From Bacteroidales bacterium (GTDB lineage Bacteria > Bacteroidota > Bacteroidia > Bacteroidales > UBA932), in assembly GCA_017555445.1 (NCBI GenBank), contig JAFZGK010000118.1, forward strand, positions 1-5,229: 5,229 nt of DNA, written 5' to 3'. Below are positions 1 through 5,229 of this stretch, piece by piece (the first letter of the stretch is position 1; each line of letters starts with the position of its first letter). The notes under the pieces were generated by a model. The model ran no database searches. It was given only the letters and a program-made list of their open reading frames with translations, and was not told the DNA's origin. Both the position numbers and the translations under genes were made by a program.

Positions 1-965
1 TCCATCTCTGTATTTGTCGGGTCTTTCTGCAGAGTGTTGTAAATGATGGCATACTCGTTTACGTTTGCCTCGTCCTTCTGGAGAAGGATTGTCTTTACAT
101 CAGTCTCTGACAGCTTCTCGATAGTCTCATCGTTGAGAATCTCTCCACGCTCGAGATAAGTCTCGCTTCTTTCTACTGGTATAACCTCTCCGGTATCCTC
201 ATCCACGAAGTCCTCGATCCAGGTTCTAAGGACCTTTGCTGCGAGCTTTCTTCCCTCATTTGCCTTAAGGTTCTCTTCAGTTGCTTCGATCTCGTCTGCG
301 AGTCCGAAGATGTCGATGATATCCTTGTCGCCGTTGAATCCAATGGCTCTGAGGAGGGTGGTTACAGGAAGCTTCTTCTTACGGTCGATGTATGCATACA
401 TGACATTGTTGATGTCAGTAGCGAACTCGATCCATGATCCCTTGAAAGGAATGATTCGTGCTGAATAAAGCTTGGTACCGTTTGCGTGTACACTCTGTCC
501 GAAGAACACGCCAGGTGACCTATGGAGCTGTGAAACTATGATTCTTTCTGATCCGTTTATAACGAATGTACCGCCCGGTGTCATGTAAGGGATGTTGCCG
601 AGATATACATCCTGTACTTTGGTATCAAAGTCCTCGTGCTCAGGATCATTGCAAGAAAGGCGGAGTTTTGCCTTCAGAGGAACATTGTATGTCAGTCCTC
701 TCTCAAGACACTCATCAATCGAATACTGCGGAGGATCAATGAAATAGTCGATGAATTCAAGCTTATAGCTGTTCCTGGTGTCTTCGATTGGGAATATCTC
801 CTGGAATACCTGGTACAGACCCTCGTTGCTTCTGTTCTCTGGTGTGGTGTCGAGCTGGAAGAAATCCTGGAAGGACTTCAGCTGCACCTCAAGCAGGTCT
901 GGATACTCAAGGAGAATTTTTGATGATGCGAATGAAACTCGCTGATTGTTAGTCTTTTTTGACAT
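1..965 (-). CDS. rpoB: DNA-directed RNA polymerase subunit beta, N-terminal part (runs off left edge)
   Basis: RpoB is the beta subunit of the cytoplasmic RNA polymerase core and forms one side of the catalytic cleft. The frame is open from an ATG at 963-965 to the window edge, giving 321 codons and two extra bases. That is about a quarter of the usual 1,270 or so residues in Bacteroidota. The protein begins [16 protein letters not shown] and continues with [18 protein letters not shown], a typical beta-subunit N-terminus. The highly conserved LHRSPGVFF block is at residues 147-155, followed by [15 protein letters not shown] and [15 protein letters not shown]. These belong to the protrusion and lobe; the main rifampicin cluster and catalytic parts lie outside. 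Val153 corresponds to E. coli V146, an N-terminal rifampicin site, and is wild type. The gene follows rplL after 105 nt that hold a terminator-like hairpin, so its level may be set by attenuation. No frameshift is seen. Confidence 0.98.
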   Translation of the reverse strand, partial: MSKKTNNQRVSFASSKILLEYPDLLEVQLKSFQDFFQLDTTPENRSNEGLYQVFQEIFPIEDTRNSYKLEFIDYFIDPPQYSIDECLERGLTYNVPLKAKLRLSCNDPEHEDFDTKVQDVYLGNIPYMTPGGTFVINGSERIIVSQLHRSPGVFFGQSVHANGTKLYSARIIPFKGSWIEFATDINNVMYAYIDRKKKLPVTTLLRAIGFNGDKDIIDIFGLADEIEATEENLKANEGRKLAAKVLRTWIEDFVDEDTGEVIPVERSETYLERGEILNDETIEKLSETDVKTILLQKDEANVNEYAIIYNTLQKDPTNTEM

Positions 966-1004
966 CTTTCTGCCTTTATATAGAGAAAAACATTTTATTA
1001 CGAC

Positions 1005-1037
1005 AAAAAGGTTTAGAGCCTAATTTGGCCCTAAACC
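1005..1037 (-). terminator. Putative attenuator (intrinsic-terminator-like hairpin) between rplL and rpoB
   Basis: In the minus-strand RNA, GGUUUAG (1037-1031) pairs perfectly with CUAAACC (1016-1010). Inside it there is one C-A mismatch (1030/1017) and a further GGC-to-GCC pairing in DNA terms (1029-1027 with 1020-1018) closing a six-base loop. Five U follow immediately (1009-1005). Stem plus U tract is the form of an intrinsic terminator. It sits between two genes that are normally co-transcribed, 34 nt downstream of the rplL stop and 39 nt upstream of the rpoB ATG. In E. coli a partial terminator at the same place lowers rpoBC transcription relative to the ribosomal protein genes. The same role here is inference. 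The U run is short, which fits leaky rather than complete termination. A T6 run at 1042-1047 gives the stem terminator-like symmetry on the other strand too. Confidence 0.6.
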
Positions 1038-1070
1038 TGACTTTTTTCCCATCTCGGGGAAGGGGTGAAG

Positions 1071-1439
1071 TTACTTAATCTCAACTTCAGCTCCTGCCTC
1101 TTCGAGGGCAGCCTTAAGTGCTTCAGCCTCTGCCTTAGAAACTTTCTCCTTAACAGCTACTGGTGCCTTGTCAACGATCTCCTTAGACTCCTTAAGACCG
1201 AGTCCTGTAGACTCCTTAACAGCCTTTACAACGCCAAGCTTAGCTGCGCCTGGTGATACGAGGATAACGTCGAACTCTGTCTGCTCAGCCTCAGCTGCTG
1301 CTGCTGGACCTGCTACTGCAACTACTGCTGCAGCTGCTGGCTCGATACCGTACTCTTCCTTAAGGATAGTTGCGAGCTCCTGTACATCTTTCACAGTAAG
1401 GTTTACCAACTCTTCTGCGAGTGCTTTAATGTCTGCCAT
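1071..1439 (-). CDS. rplL: 50S ribosomal protein L7/L12 (bL12)
   Basis: L7/L12 forms the flexible ribosomal stalk as dimers bound to L10 and recruits and stimulates the translational GTPases EF-Tu, EF-G and IF2. The 122-residue product has the usual length. Residues 1-33 are the N-terminal dimerisation domain ([20 protein letters not shown]). Residues 34-52 are an Ala-rich hinge, and residues 53-122 are the globular C-terminal domain with [18 protein letters not shown] and the [15 protein letters not shown] helix-turn region that contacts GTPases. The ATG at 1437-1439 has no Shine-Dalgarno sequence but follows a 41-nt, roughly 90% A/T spacer after rplJ, which may favour the higher translation this multi-copy protein needs. 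The stop is TAA. An attenuator-like hairpin lies downstream before rpoB. Family, length and position all agree. Confidence 0.99.
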   Translation of the reverse strand: MADIKALAEELVNLTVKDVQELATILKEEYGIEPAAAAVVAVAGPAAAAEAEQTEFDVILVSPGAAKLGVVKAVKESTGLGLKESKEIVDKAPVAVKEKVSKAEAEALKAALEEAGAEVEIK

Positions 1440-1480
1440 AATTGTATTTATTTAAATATTGTTTGTTTACTATTTTAAAA
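1440..1480 (-). promoter_or_regulatory. A/T-rich untranslated leader of rplL
   Basis: This is the complete rplJ-rplL spacer. Only four of its 41 bases are G or C. It contains A/T runs such as ATATTTAAATAAATACAAT directly before the rplL ATG and lacks a purine-rich Shine-Dalgarno block. In Bacteroidota, A-rich unstructured upstream regions, rather than Shine-Dalgarno pairing, are known to promote initiation. I infer that this spacer acts as a strong initiation region helping L7/L12 to be made in excess over L10. I see no clear promoter in it. Confidence 0.4.
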
Positions 1481-1993
1481 TTACTCTGCTGCCGCTTCAG
1501 CCTTATCGTCATCCTTATGCTCGAGAGCAGACATGACGTTGCGGATAGGTGACTGGAGGAGGCTAACGATGTCAGCGATCATTTCCTCACGTGACTTGAT
1601 AGCGAAGAGGTTATCAAGCTGATCTGCGCCGATGAATGCCGGCCAATCCTGTACGAATGCACCCTTGAGAACTGGCTTCTCGCTTCCTGTCTCTCTGAAC
1701 TTCTTGATTACCTTTGCTGGAGCGTTAGGAGCTACAGTGAACATTACTGCAGTAGGACCTGCGAGTACCTCTGTAAGCTTCTTCATCTCCTCGTTATCAG
1801 AGTTCTCAATAACCTTAGTAACGAGTGTGTTCTTAGCTACTACGAGCTTTACGCCAGCCTCGAAGCAAGCCTTGCGGAGCTCATGTGTCTTCTCTGCATT
1901 GAGTCCTGCGATGTCAGTGATGTAGAAGTTAGGAGTCTCCTCCAACTGTGCTGCTATCGCGTTGATAATATCGAGTTTCTCTTCTTTTCTCAT
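1481..1993 (-). CDS. rplJ: 50S ribosomal protein L10 (uL10)
   Basis: L10 anchors the L7/L12 dimers to the 23S rRNA stalk base next to L11. I take the ATG at 1991-1993, giving 170 residues starting MRKEEKLDII, the start typical of Bacteroidota L10. An open frame extends three codons further to a TTG at 2000-2002, but that start would be unusual. The N-terminal rRNA-binding domain shows FYITDIAGLNAEKTHELRK (23-41), VVAKNTL (51-57) and LAGPTAVMF (77-85). FIGADQLDNLFAIKSREEMI (120-139) leads to the C-terminal helix (about 140-160) that carries the L7/L12 dimers, with an acidic, Ala-rich tail. The gene starts 25 nt after rplA and is followed by rplL after 41 nt. In E. coli, L10 represses its own operon through a long leader before rplJ; that leader does not fit here. 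Confidence 0.98.
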   Translation of the reverse strand: MRKEEKLDIINAIAAQLEETPNFYITDIAGLNAEKTHELRKACFEAGVKLVVAKNTLVTKVIENSDNEEMKKLTEVLAGPTAVMFTVAPNAPAKVIKKFRETGSEKPVLKGAFVQDWPAFIGADQLDNLFAIKSREEMIADIVSLLQSPIRNVMSALEHKDDDKAEAAAE

Positions 1994-2018
1994 AACGTTC
2001 AAATTTTACAGCACTAAA

Positions 2019-2711
2019 TTACTCTACTGATTTAACATCTACAGTGATACCAGGGCTCATTGTAGAGCAGATGGCAACACCCTTCATATATGTACCCTTA
2101 AGAGCCTGTGGCTTAAGCTTGAGGATAGCTGAGAGAAGCTCCTTAGCGTTGTCAAGAAGCTGTGCGCCTGAGAAAGAAACCTTTCCGATAGCTGCATGCA
2201 CGATACCTGTCTTGTCAACCTTGAAGTCAATCTTACCAGCCTTAACTTCCTTTACAGCGTTGCCAACTTCCATTGTAACAGTACCAGTCTTAGGGTTTGG
2301 CATGAGACCTCTTGGACCGAGGATTCTACCGATGATACCGACCTTTGCCATTACTGATGGAGTACAGATGATAACGTCTACATCTGTCCAACCGCCCTTG
2401 ATCTTCTCAATATACTCGTCGAGACCTACGAAATCTGCACCAGCCTCCTTTGCCTCGTTCTCCTTGTCAGGAGTACAGAGTACGAGAACTCGCTTTGTCT
2501 TACCTGTTCCGTGTGGAAGAGTTACAACGCCACGAACCATCTGGTTTGCCTTACGTGGGTCAACGCCAAGGTTTACGTGAAGCTCTACTGATGCATCAAA
2601 CTTAGTGTAAGTGATTTCCTTTACAAGTTCACATGCCTCAGCAAGCTTATACTCCTTCGCTGCATCGTACTTTGCGATAACAGCCTTCTGATTCTTAGTA
2701 AGTTTACTCAT
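2019..2711 (-). CDS. rplA: 50S ribosomal protein L1 (uL1)
   Basis: L1 forms the mobile stalk at the ribosomal E site and helps release deacylated tRNA; in several bacteria it also represses the L11-L1 mRNA. The product has 230 residues, the normal length. The family signature [13 protein letters not shown] is at residues 132-144. Other L1 landmarks are [20 protein letters not shown] (38-57), [18 protein letters not shown] (63-80), the [22 protein letters not shown] block (159-180) and the C-terminal [13 protein letters not shown] (216-228), which contacts rRNA together with the N-terminal part. The ATG at 2709-2711 gives the usual MSKLTKNQK start and has no Shine-Dalgarno sequence. It lies 15 nt after rplK and 25 nt before rplJ, so it is almost certainly co-transcribed with both. 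The stop is TAA. Confidence 0.99.
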   Translation of the reverse strand: MSKLTKNQKAVIAKYDAAKEYKLAEACELVKEITYTKFDASVELHVNLGVDPRKANQMVRGVVTLPHGTGKTKRVLVLCTPDKENEAKEAGADFVGLDEYIEKIKGGWTDVDVIICTPSVMAKVGIIGRILGPRGLMPNPKTGTVTMEVGNAVKEVKAGKIDFKVDKTGIVHAAIGKVSFSGAQLLDNAKELLSAILKLKPQALKGTYMKGVAICSTMSPGITVDVKSVE

Positions 2712-2726
2712 TGTTGCGTGTGATTT

Positions 2727-3167
2727 TTAGAGTTCAGGAAACTCTCCTTCTACTTTGATACCCATGCTTCTTGCGGTACCTGCTACCATAGTCATCGCTG
2801 ACTTGAGTGTAAAGCAGTTCATGTCTGACATCTTGCTCTCAGCAATTGCCTTCACCTGATCCCAAGTGATTGTACCGACTTTCTTTCTGTTTGGCTCAGC
2901 AGATCCTGTAGAGATCTTTGCAGCCTCTTTGAGCTGTACTGCTACAGGTGGCTGCTTTACTACGAAAGTGAAAGACTTGTCACTGTAGACTGTGATCACT
3001 ACTGGCAATACCTTACCTGCGCTTTCCTGCGTACGGGCATTGAACTGCTTGCAGAAATCCATGATGTTCAAACCCTTCGAACCGAGGGCAGGACCAACTG
3101 GTGGTGATGGATTTGCTGCGCCACCTTTGATCTGGAGTTTAATAAATCCAGCTACTTCTTTTGCCAT
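2727..3167 (-). CDS. rplK: 50S ribosomal protein L11 (uL11)
   Basis: L11 binds the GTPase-associated centre of 23S rRNA at the base of the L7/L12 stalk; it takes part in factor-dependent GTP hydrolysis and, in many bacteria, in sensing uncharged tRNA by RelA-type enzymes. The 146-residue product is of normal length. The N-terminal domain has [20 protein letters not shown] (15-34), which includes the Pro-rich segment linked to thiostrepton action. The C-terminal rRNA-binding domain follows, with [18 protein letters not shown] (96-113) and the signature region [14 protein letters not shown] (128-141). The ATG at 3165-3167 gives [12 protein letters not shown], the family start. Only 8 nt separate it from nusG and 15 nt from rplA. 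There is no room upstream for a separate L1-binding leader like that before E. coli rplK. Confidence 0.99.
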   Translation of the reverse strand: MAKEVAGFIKLQIKGGAANPSPPVGPALGSKGLNIMDFCKQFNARTQESAGKVLPVVITVYSDKSFTFVVKQPPVAVQLKEAAKISTGSAEPNRKKVGTITWDQVKAIAESKMSDMNCFTLKSAMTMVAGTARSMGIKVEGEFPEL

Positions 3168-3175
3168 AATTCTGA

Positions 3176-3760
3176 TTATTCTTTAGTTACCTGTGTAAAG
3201 TTGAGTTCTAAAAGTGTCTTTCTGCCGAAGATCATGACCATGACTTTGAGCTTGCTCCTGTCTTCCACAATCTCCTCAACAGTACCGTCGAATCCTTCGA
3301 AAGGACCATCTGTAATCTTTACAGCGTCTCCGACCTGATAGTCCACGACAGTTACAGCCTCTGTATCTGCCATTTCGTCCTTCTTGCCGAGAATCCTGTC
3401 GACCTCATCCTGTCTGATCGGAGTAGGCAGCTTTTCAATCTGCGTCTTTCCGTCGCCTCTCTTCACATCCTGCTTCTCTGTAAGGAAGCCTGACATATGA
3501 GGGACTTCATTTCGGATGATGTACTGCAGTTCTCCGCTGAGTTCTGCCTCTATAAGCACATAGCCGGGATAGAAAAGACGCTCTGTACAGACACGTTTTC
3601 CATCGCGGATCCTATAGACTTTTTCTGTCGGAACAAGGACCTGAGAAACCAGATCCTGAAGGCCACATCTTTCGATCTCTTTTTCGAGATATTCTTTGGC
3701 TTTTTTCTCTTTTCCGCCTGCTGCTCTCAGGACATACCATTTCTTACCGCTTTCGCTCAT
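3176..3760 (-). CDS. nusG: Transcription termination/antitermination protein NusG
   Basis: NusG binds the RNA polymerase clamp through its N-terminal domain and, through its C-terminal KOW domain, contacts either ribosomal protein S10 (coupling transcription to translation) or Rho. The 194-residue product is near the usual length, slightly above the roughly 180 of many homologues. The NGN domain begins with [18 protein letters not shown] (8-25) and contains VLVPTEKV (41-48) and [13 protein letters not shown] (62-74), which form the polymerase-binding face. A charged linker (about 97-140) leads to the KOW domain, with [19 protein letters not shown] (143-161) and [20 protein letters not shown] (167-186). 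The ATG at 3758-3760 lies 11 nt after secE, and rplK begins 8 nt downstream. The secE-nusG-rplK order is conserved widely in bacteria. The complete KOW and NGN domains argue for housekeeping NusG rather than a specialised paralogue. Confidence 0.98.
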   Translation of the reverse strand: MSESGKKWYVLRAAGGKEKKAKEYLEKEIERCGLQDLVSQVLVPTEKVYRIRDGKRVCTERLFYPGYVLIEAELSGELQYIIRNEVPHMSGFLTEKQDVKRGDGKTQIEKLPTPIRQDEVDRILGKKDEMADTEAVTVVDYQVGDAVKITDGPFEGFDGTVEEIVEDRSKLKVMVMIFGRKTLLELNFTQVTKE

Positions 3761-3771
3761 AATATAAGGTA

Positions 3772-3960
3772 TTAGAGAGTATAAATGAATTTCATTGCGG
3801 CTTCAATAACAAAGTCAATTGCAAAGATCACTACGGCCAAGATAGCTGAAGCCACCATCACAACGATAGCGGAATTCTGCAACTTGTCCCAAGTAGGCCA
3901 AGACACTTTCTTGGTCAGCTCAGCATATGACTCTTTCAGATAGTTGATAAACTTTCTCAT
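3772..3960 (-). CDS. secE: Preprotein translocase subunit SecE
   Basis: SecE is the small clamp subunit of the inner-membrane SecYEG channel and stabilises SecY during protein export. I take the ATG at 3958-3960, giving 62 residues, the short single-span form usual outside enterobacteria. The frame is open 14 codons further to a TTG at 4000-4002, but that extension (QQASNLQCPLNVK) is not like the family. Residues 3-18 (KFINYLKESYAELTKK) form the amphipathic surface helix. KKVSWPTWDKL (17-27) is the conserved SecE motif before the membrane segment. One transmembrane helix spans about 30-51 (SAIVVMVASAILAVVIFAID), followed by a short tail. The gene follows tRNA-Trp after 83 nt and precedes nusG by 11 nt, the classic placement. 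Confidence 0.97.
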   Translation of the reverse strand: MRKFINYLKESYAELTKKVSWPTWDKLQNSAIVVMVASAILAVVIFAIDFVIEAAMKFIYTL

Positions 3961-4043
3961 CTTTACATTTAATGGACATTGCAGGTTGGAAGCTTGTTGC
4001 AACGTCTGTTAAACATTACCAAATCGTAACCTTTGATATTTAT
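3961..4043 (-). other. tRNA-Trp to secE spacer / secE leader
   Basis: These 83 nt separate the encoded CCA of tRNA-Trp from the secE ATG. A weak hairpin can form in the minus-strand RNA: CGUUGCA (4004-3998) pairs with UGCAAUG (3983-3977) as seven pairs including one G-U, with a 14-nt loop and no U tract. I find no good Bacteroidota promoter (TTG near -33 with TAnnTTTG near -7). The spacer therefore most likely carries read-through from tuf and the tRNA, and RNA processing at the tRNA 3' end would create the mRNA 5' end here. That is inference. Confidence 0.35.
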
Positions 4044-4117
4044 TGGCAGGGGATCCAGGATTCGAACCCAGACTAACGGTTTTGGAGACCGCTGTACTAC
4101 CCTTATACTAATCCCCT
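4044..4117 (-). tRNA. trnW: tRNA-Trp (anticodon CCA)
   Basis: The 74-nt minus-strand sequence folds into a complete cloverleaf. The acceptor stem pairs AGGGGAU with AUCCCCU over seven pairs, the discriminator is G, and CCA is encoded at 4046-4044. The D stem pairs GUAU with GUAC around a seven-base loop containing GGG. The anticodon stem pairs GCGGU with ACCGU around the loop CUCCAAA, so the anticodon is CCA, reading UGG (Trp). The variable loop is UAGU. The T stem pairs CUGGG with CCUGG around UUCGAAU. It lies between tuf and secE; tRNA-Trp at this place is common in bacteria. It is probably cut out of the tuf-secE transcript by RNase P and 3' processing. Confidence 0.98.
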
Positions 4118-4122
4118 AAATT

Positions 4123-4146
4123 GTGGGTGACCAACCGGTCACCCAC
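4123..4146 (-). other. Perfect 10-bp hairpin between tuf and tRNA-Trp
   Basis: In the minus-strand RNA, GUGGGUGACC (4146-4137 side) pairs perfectly with GGUCACCCAC (4132-4123) around the four-base loop GGUU. The following bases are AAUUU and then the first base of tRNA-Trp, so the U tract needed for an efficient intrinsic terminator is poor. The hairpin starts 16 nt after the tuf stop and ends five bases before the tRNA. It may be a leaky terminator that lowers secE and ribosomal gene transcription relative to tuf, a 3' stabiliser of tuf mRNA, or a processing element. ACCGGT occurs at 4134-4139 and 4145-4150 and allows a competing shorter stem. Confidence 0.6.
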
Positions 4147-4162
4147 CGGTATTGTAGACTAA

Positions 4163-5229
4163 TTAGTCAATAAGCTTAGTTACCTGACCAGCACCTACTG
4201 TTCTACCACCCTCGCGGATCGCGAACTGGAGACCCTCGTTGATAGCTACAGGGTAGATGAGCTCTACAGTGATGTGAACGTTATCACCAGGCATTACCAT
4301 CTCTACGCCCTCTGGGAGTGAAATCTCACCAGTGATATCGAGAGTACGGATGAAGAACTGTGGACGGTAGTGGTTGTGGAATGGAGTATGACGACCACCC
4401 TCATCCTTCTTAAGTACGTAGATAGAAGCCTCGAACTTCTGGTAAGGCTTGATCATACCTACCTTTGCGAGTACCTGACCTCTCTTGATCTCCTTCTTGT
4501 CGATACCACGGAGGAGAAGACCTACGTTGTCACCAGCCTCACCCTGATCAAGGAGCTTGCGGAACATCTCAACACCTGTTACGACAGTCTTCTTAGGCTC
4601 CTCGCCAAGACCTACGATCTCAACCTCATCACCTACGTGGATGATACCAGTCTCGATACGGCCTGTAGCTACAGTACCACGACCTGTGATTGAGAAGATG
4701 TCCTCGATAGGCATAAGGAATGGCTTATCGATATCACGTGGAGGAAGTGGAACGTACTCATCAACACATGCCATGAGCTCCATTACCTTAGCCTCCCACT
4801 GTGGGTCACCGTTGAGTGCACCGAGAGCTGAACCGCGGATTACAGGAGCGTTGTCACCGTCGAAGTTGTAGAATGAAAGAAGGTCACGCATCTCCATCTC
4901 AACGAGCTCGAGCATCTCAGCGTCATCAACAACGTCACACTTGTTCAAGAATACAACCAGACGGGGAACGTTTACCTGACGAGCCAAAAGGATGTGCTCG
5001 CGAGTCTGAGGCATAGGACCATCAGTTGCAGCTACTACGATGATAGCACCGTCCATCTGAGCAGCACCAGTTACCATGTTCTTAACGTAGTCGGCGTGAC
5101 CCGGGCAGTCTACGTGTGCATAGTGACGGTTAGCTGTTTCATACTCAACGTGCGCAGTATTGATAGTGATACCACGTTCCTTTTCTTCGGGAGCGTTGTC
5201 GATAGAATCGAAAGAACGCAACTCAGAGA
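4163..5229 (-). CDS. tuf: Elongation factor Tu, lacking its first ~41 residues (runs off right edge)
   Basis: EF-Tu is the abundant GTPase that delivers aminoacyl-tRNA to the ribosomal A site. 354 complete codons and a TAA stop are visible; the frame stays open to the edge. By alignment to E. coli EF-Tu, about 41 residues are missing, including the P-loop GHVDHGKT. Seen in order are switch I with [15 protein letters not shown] (visible residues 16-30), the G3 motif DCPGH (40-44), G4 NKCD (95-98) and G5 SAL (133-135). Domain 2 follows with [17 protein letters not shown], then domain 3 with [16 protein letters not shown] and the C-terminal [17 protein letters not shown]. The TTG at 5219-5221 is an internal leucine codon in [17 protein letters not shown], not a start. 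The sequence resembles Bacteroidales EF-Tu closely. It is followed by a hairpin, tRNA-Trp and secE, and as the first gene seen it may lead the transcription unit. Confidence 0.99.
   Translation of the reverse strand, partial: SELRSFDSIDNAPEEKERGITINTAHVEYETANRHYAHVDCPGHADYVKNMVTGAAQMDGAIIVVAATDGPMPQTREHILLARQVNVPRLVVFLNKCDVVDDAEMLELVEMEMRDLLSFYNFDGDNAPVIRGSALGALNGDPQWEAKVMELMACVDEYVPLPPRDIDKPFLMPIEDIFSITGRGTVATGRIETGIIHVGDEVEIVGLGEEPKKTVVTGVEMFRKLLDQGEAGDNVGLLLRGIDKKEIKRGQVLAKVGMIKPYQKFEASIYVLKKDEGGRHTPFHNHYRPQFFIRTLDITGEISLPEGVEMVMPGDNVHITVELIYPVAINEGLQFAIREGGRTVGAGQVTKLID

Noticed and set aside
636..923. Plus-strand open frame antisense to the start of rpoB
   Set aside because: It is fully contained in conserved RpoB coding sequence and has no recognisable domain.
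1046..1061. Second small hairpin just after rplL (TTCCC/GGGAA, six-base loop)
   Set aside because: There are only five pairs and it is followed by A residues in the direction of transcription, so it is not terminator-like and could be chance.
1168..1455. Plus-strand open frame over rplL with a Ser/Ala/Thr-rich product
   Set aside because: The composition is the complement of the Ala-rich hinge and other parts of L7/L12; there is no independent evidence of a gene.
1994..2002. TTG start for rplJ adding three residues
   Set aside because: The ATG at 1991-1993 gives the MRKE start typical of Bacteroidota L10; the TTG extension has no support.
2044..2580. Plus-strand open frame of 178 codons antisense to rplA
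   Set aside because: It lies wholly within a certain ribosomal protein gene, shows no recognisable family, and is the kind of antisense frame that strong codon bias produces.
3961..4002. TTG start for secE adding 14 residues
   Set aside because: The added residues do not resemble SecE, and the ATG at 3958-3960 gives the normal short SecE length.
4019..4028. Minus-strand TACGATTTGG as a Bacteroidota -7 element upstream of secE
   Set aside because: It has three bases between TA and TTTG instead of two, and no TTG is found at the -33 distance.
4370..5016. Three overlapping plus-strand open frames antisense to tuf
   Set aside because: They overlap each other in different frames within conserved EF-Tu sequence; they are shadows of its codon bias.
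1..5229. Mobile element, CRISPR array, defence or other novel system
   Set aside because: The window is fully accounted for by a conserved housekeeping operon; I saw no repeat array, transposase, integrase or foreign-looking segment.

Overview
This window is an ordinary, highly conserved core-genome locus. Every gene lies on the minus strand, and in transcription order (high to low coordinate) they are tuf (5' end cut off), tRNA-Trp(CCA), secE, nusG, rplK (L11), rplA (L1), rplJ (L10), rplL (L7/L12) and rpoB (only its N-terminal part). The proteins point to the phylum Bacteroidota, most likely the order Bacteroidales: EF-Tu, RpoB and L7/L12 read like gut Bacteroides/Prevotella-type homologues. 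The starts also fit, because none has a convincing Shine-Dalgarno sequence and most leaders are A/T-rich. I cannot name a genus from this window alone.

Layout. 4163-5229 holds EF-Tu, lacking roughly its first 41 residues. 4123-4146 is a perfect 10-bp hairpin, and 4044-4117 is tRNA-Trp with an encoded CCA end. After an 83-nt leader come secE (3772-3960) and nusG (3176-3760), then rplK (2727-3167), rplA (2019-2711), rplJ (1481-1993) and rplL (1071-1439). Gaps from secE to rplJ are only 8-25 nt, which indicates one polycistronic unit. A 41-nt, very A/T-rich gap precedes rplL. A 105-nt gap precedes rpoB and contains a stem-loop followed by five U, which resembles a transcription attenuator. rpoB runs off the left edge after 321 codons. 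No stretch longer than about 105 nt is free of genes, and I see no plus-strand gene.

The genes work together in gene expression and export. EF-Tu brings aminoacyl-tRNA to the ribosome. L11, L10 and L7/L12 form the stalk base and stalk where EF-Tu and EF-G act, and L1 forms the opposite stalk at the E site. NusG couples RNA polymerase, whose beta subunit is RpoB, to the ribosome or to Rho. SecE is part of the SecYEG channel.

I found no novel biological system here. What merits a second look is regulatory: the putative rplL-rpoB attenuator, the hairpin just upstream of tRNA-Trp, the A/T-rich rplL leader, and the lack of room for the L1 and L10 autoregulatory leaders known from E. coli. Two starts are assigned downstream of possible TTG codons (rplJ at 1993, secE at 3960).
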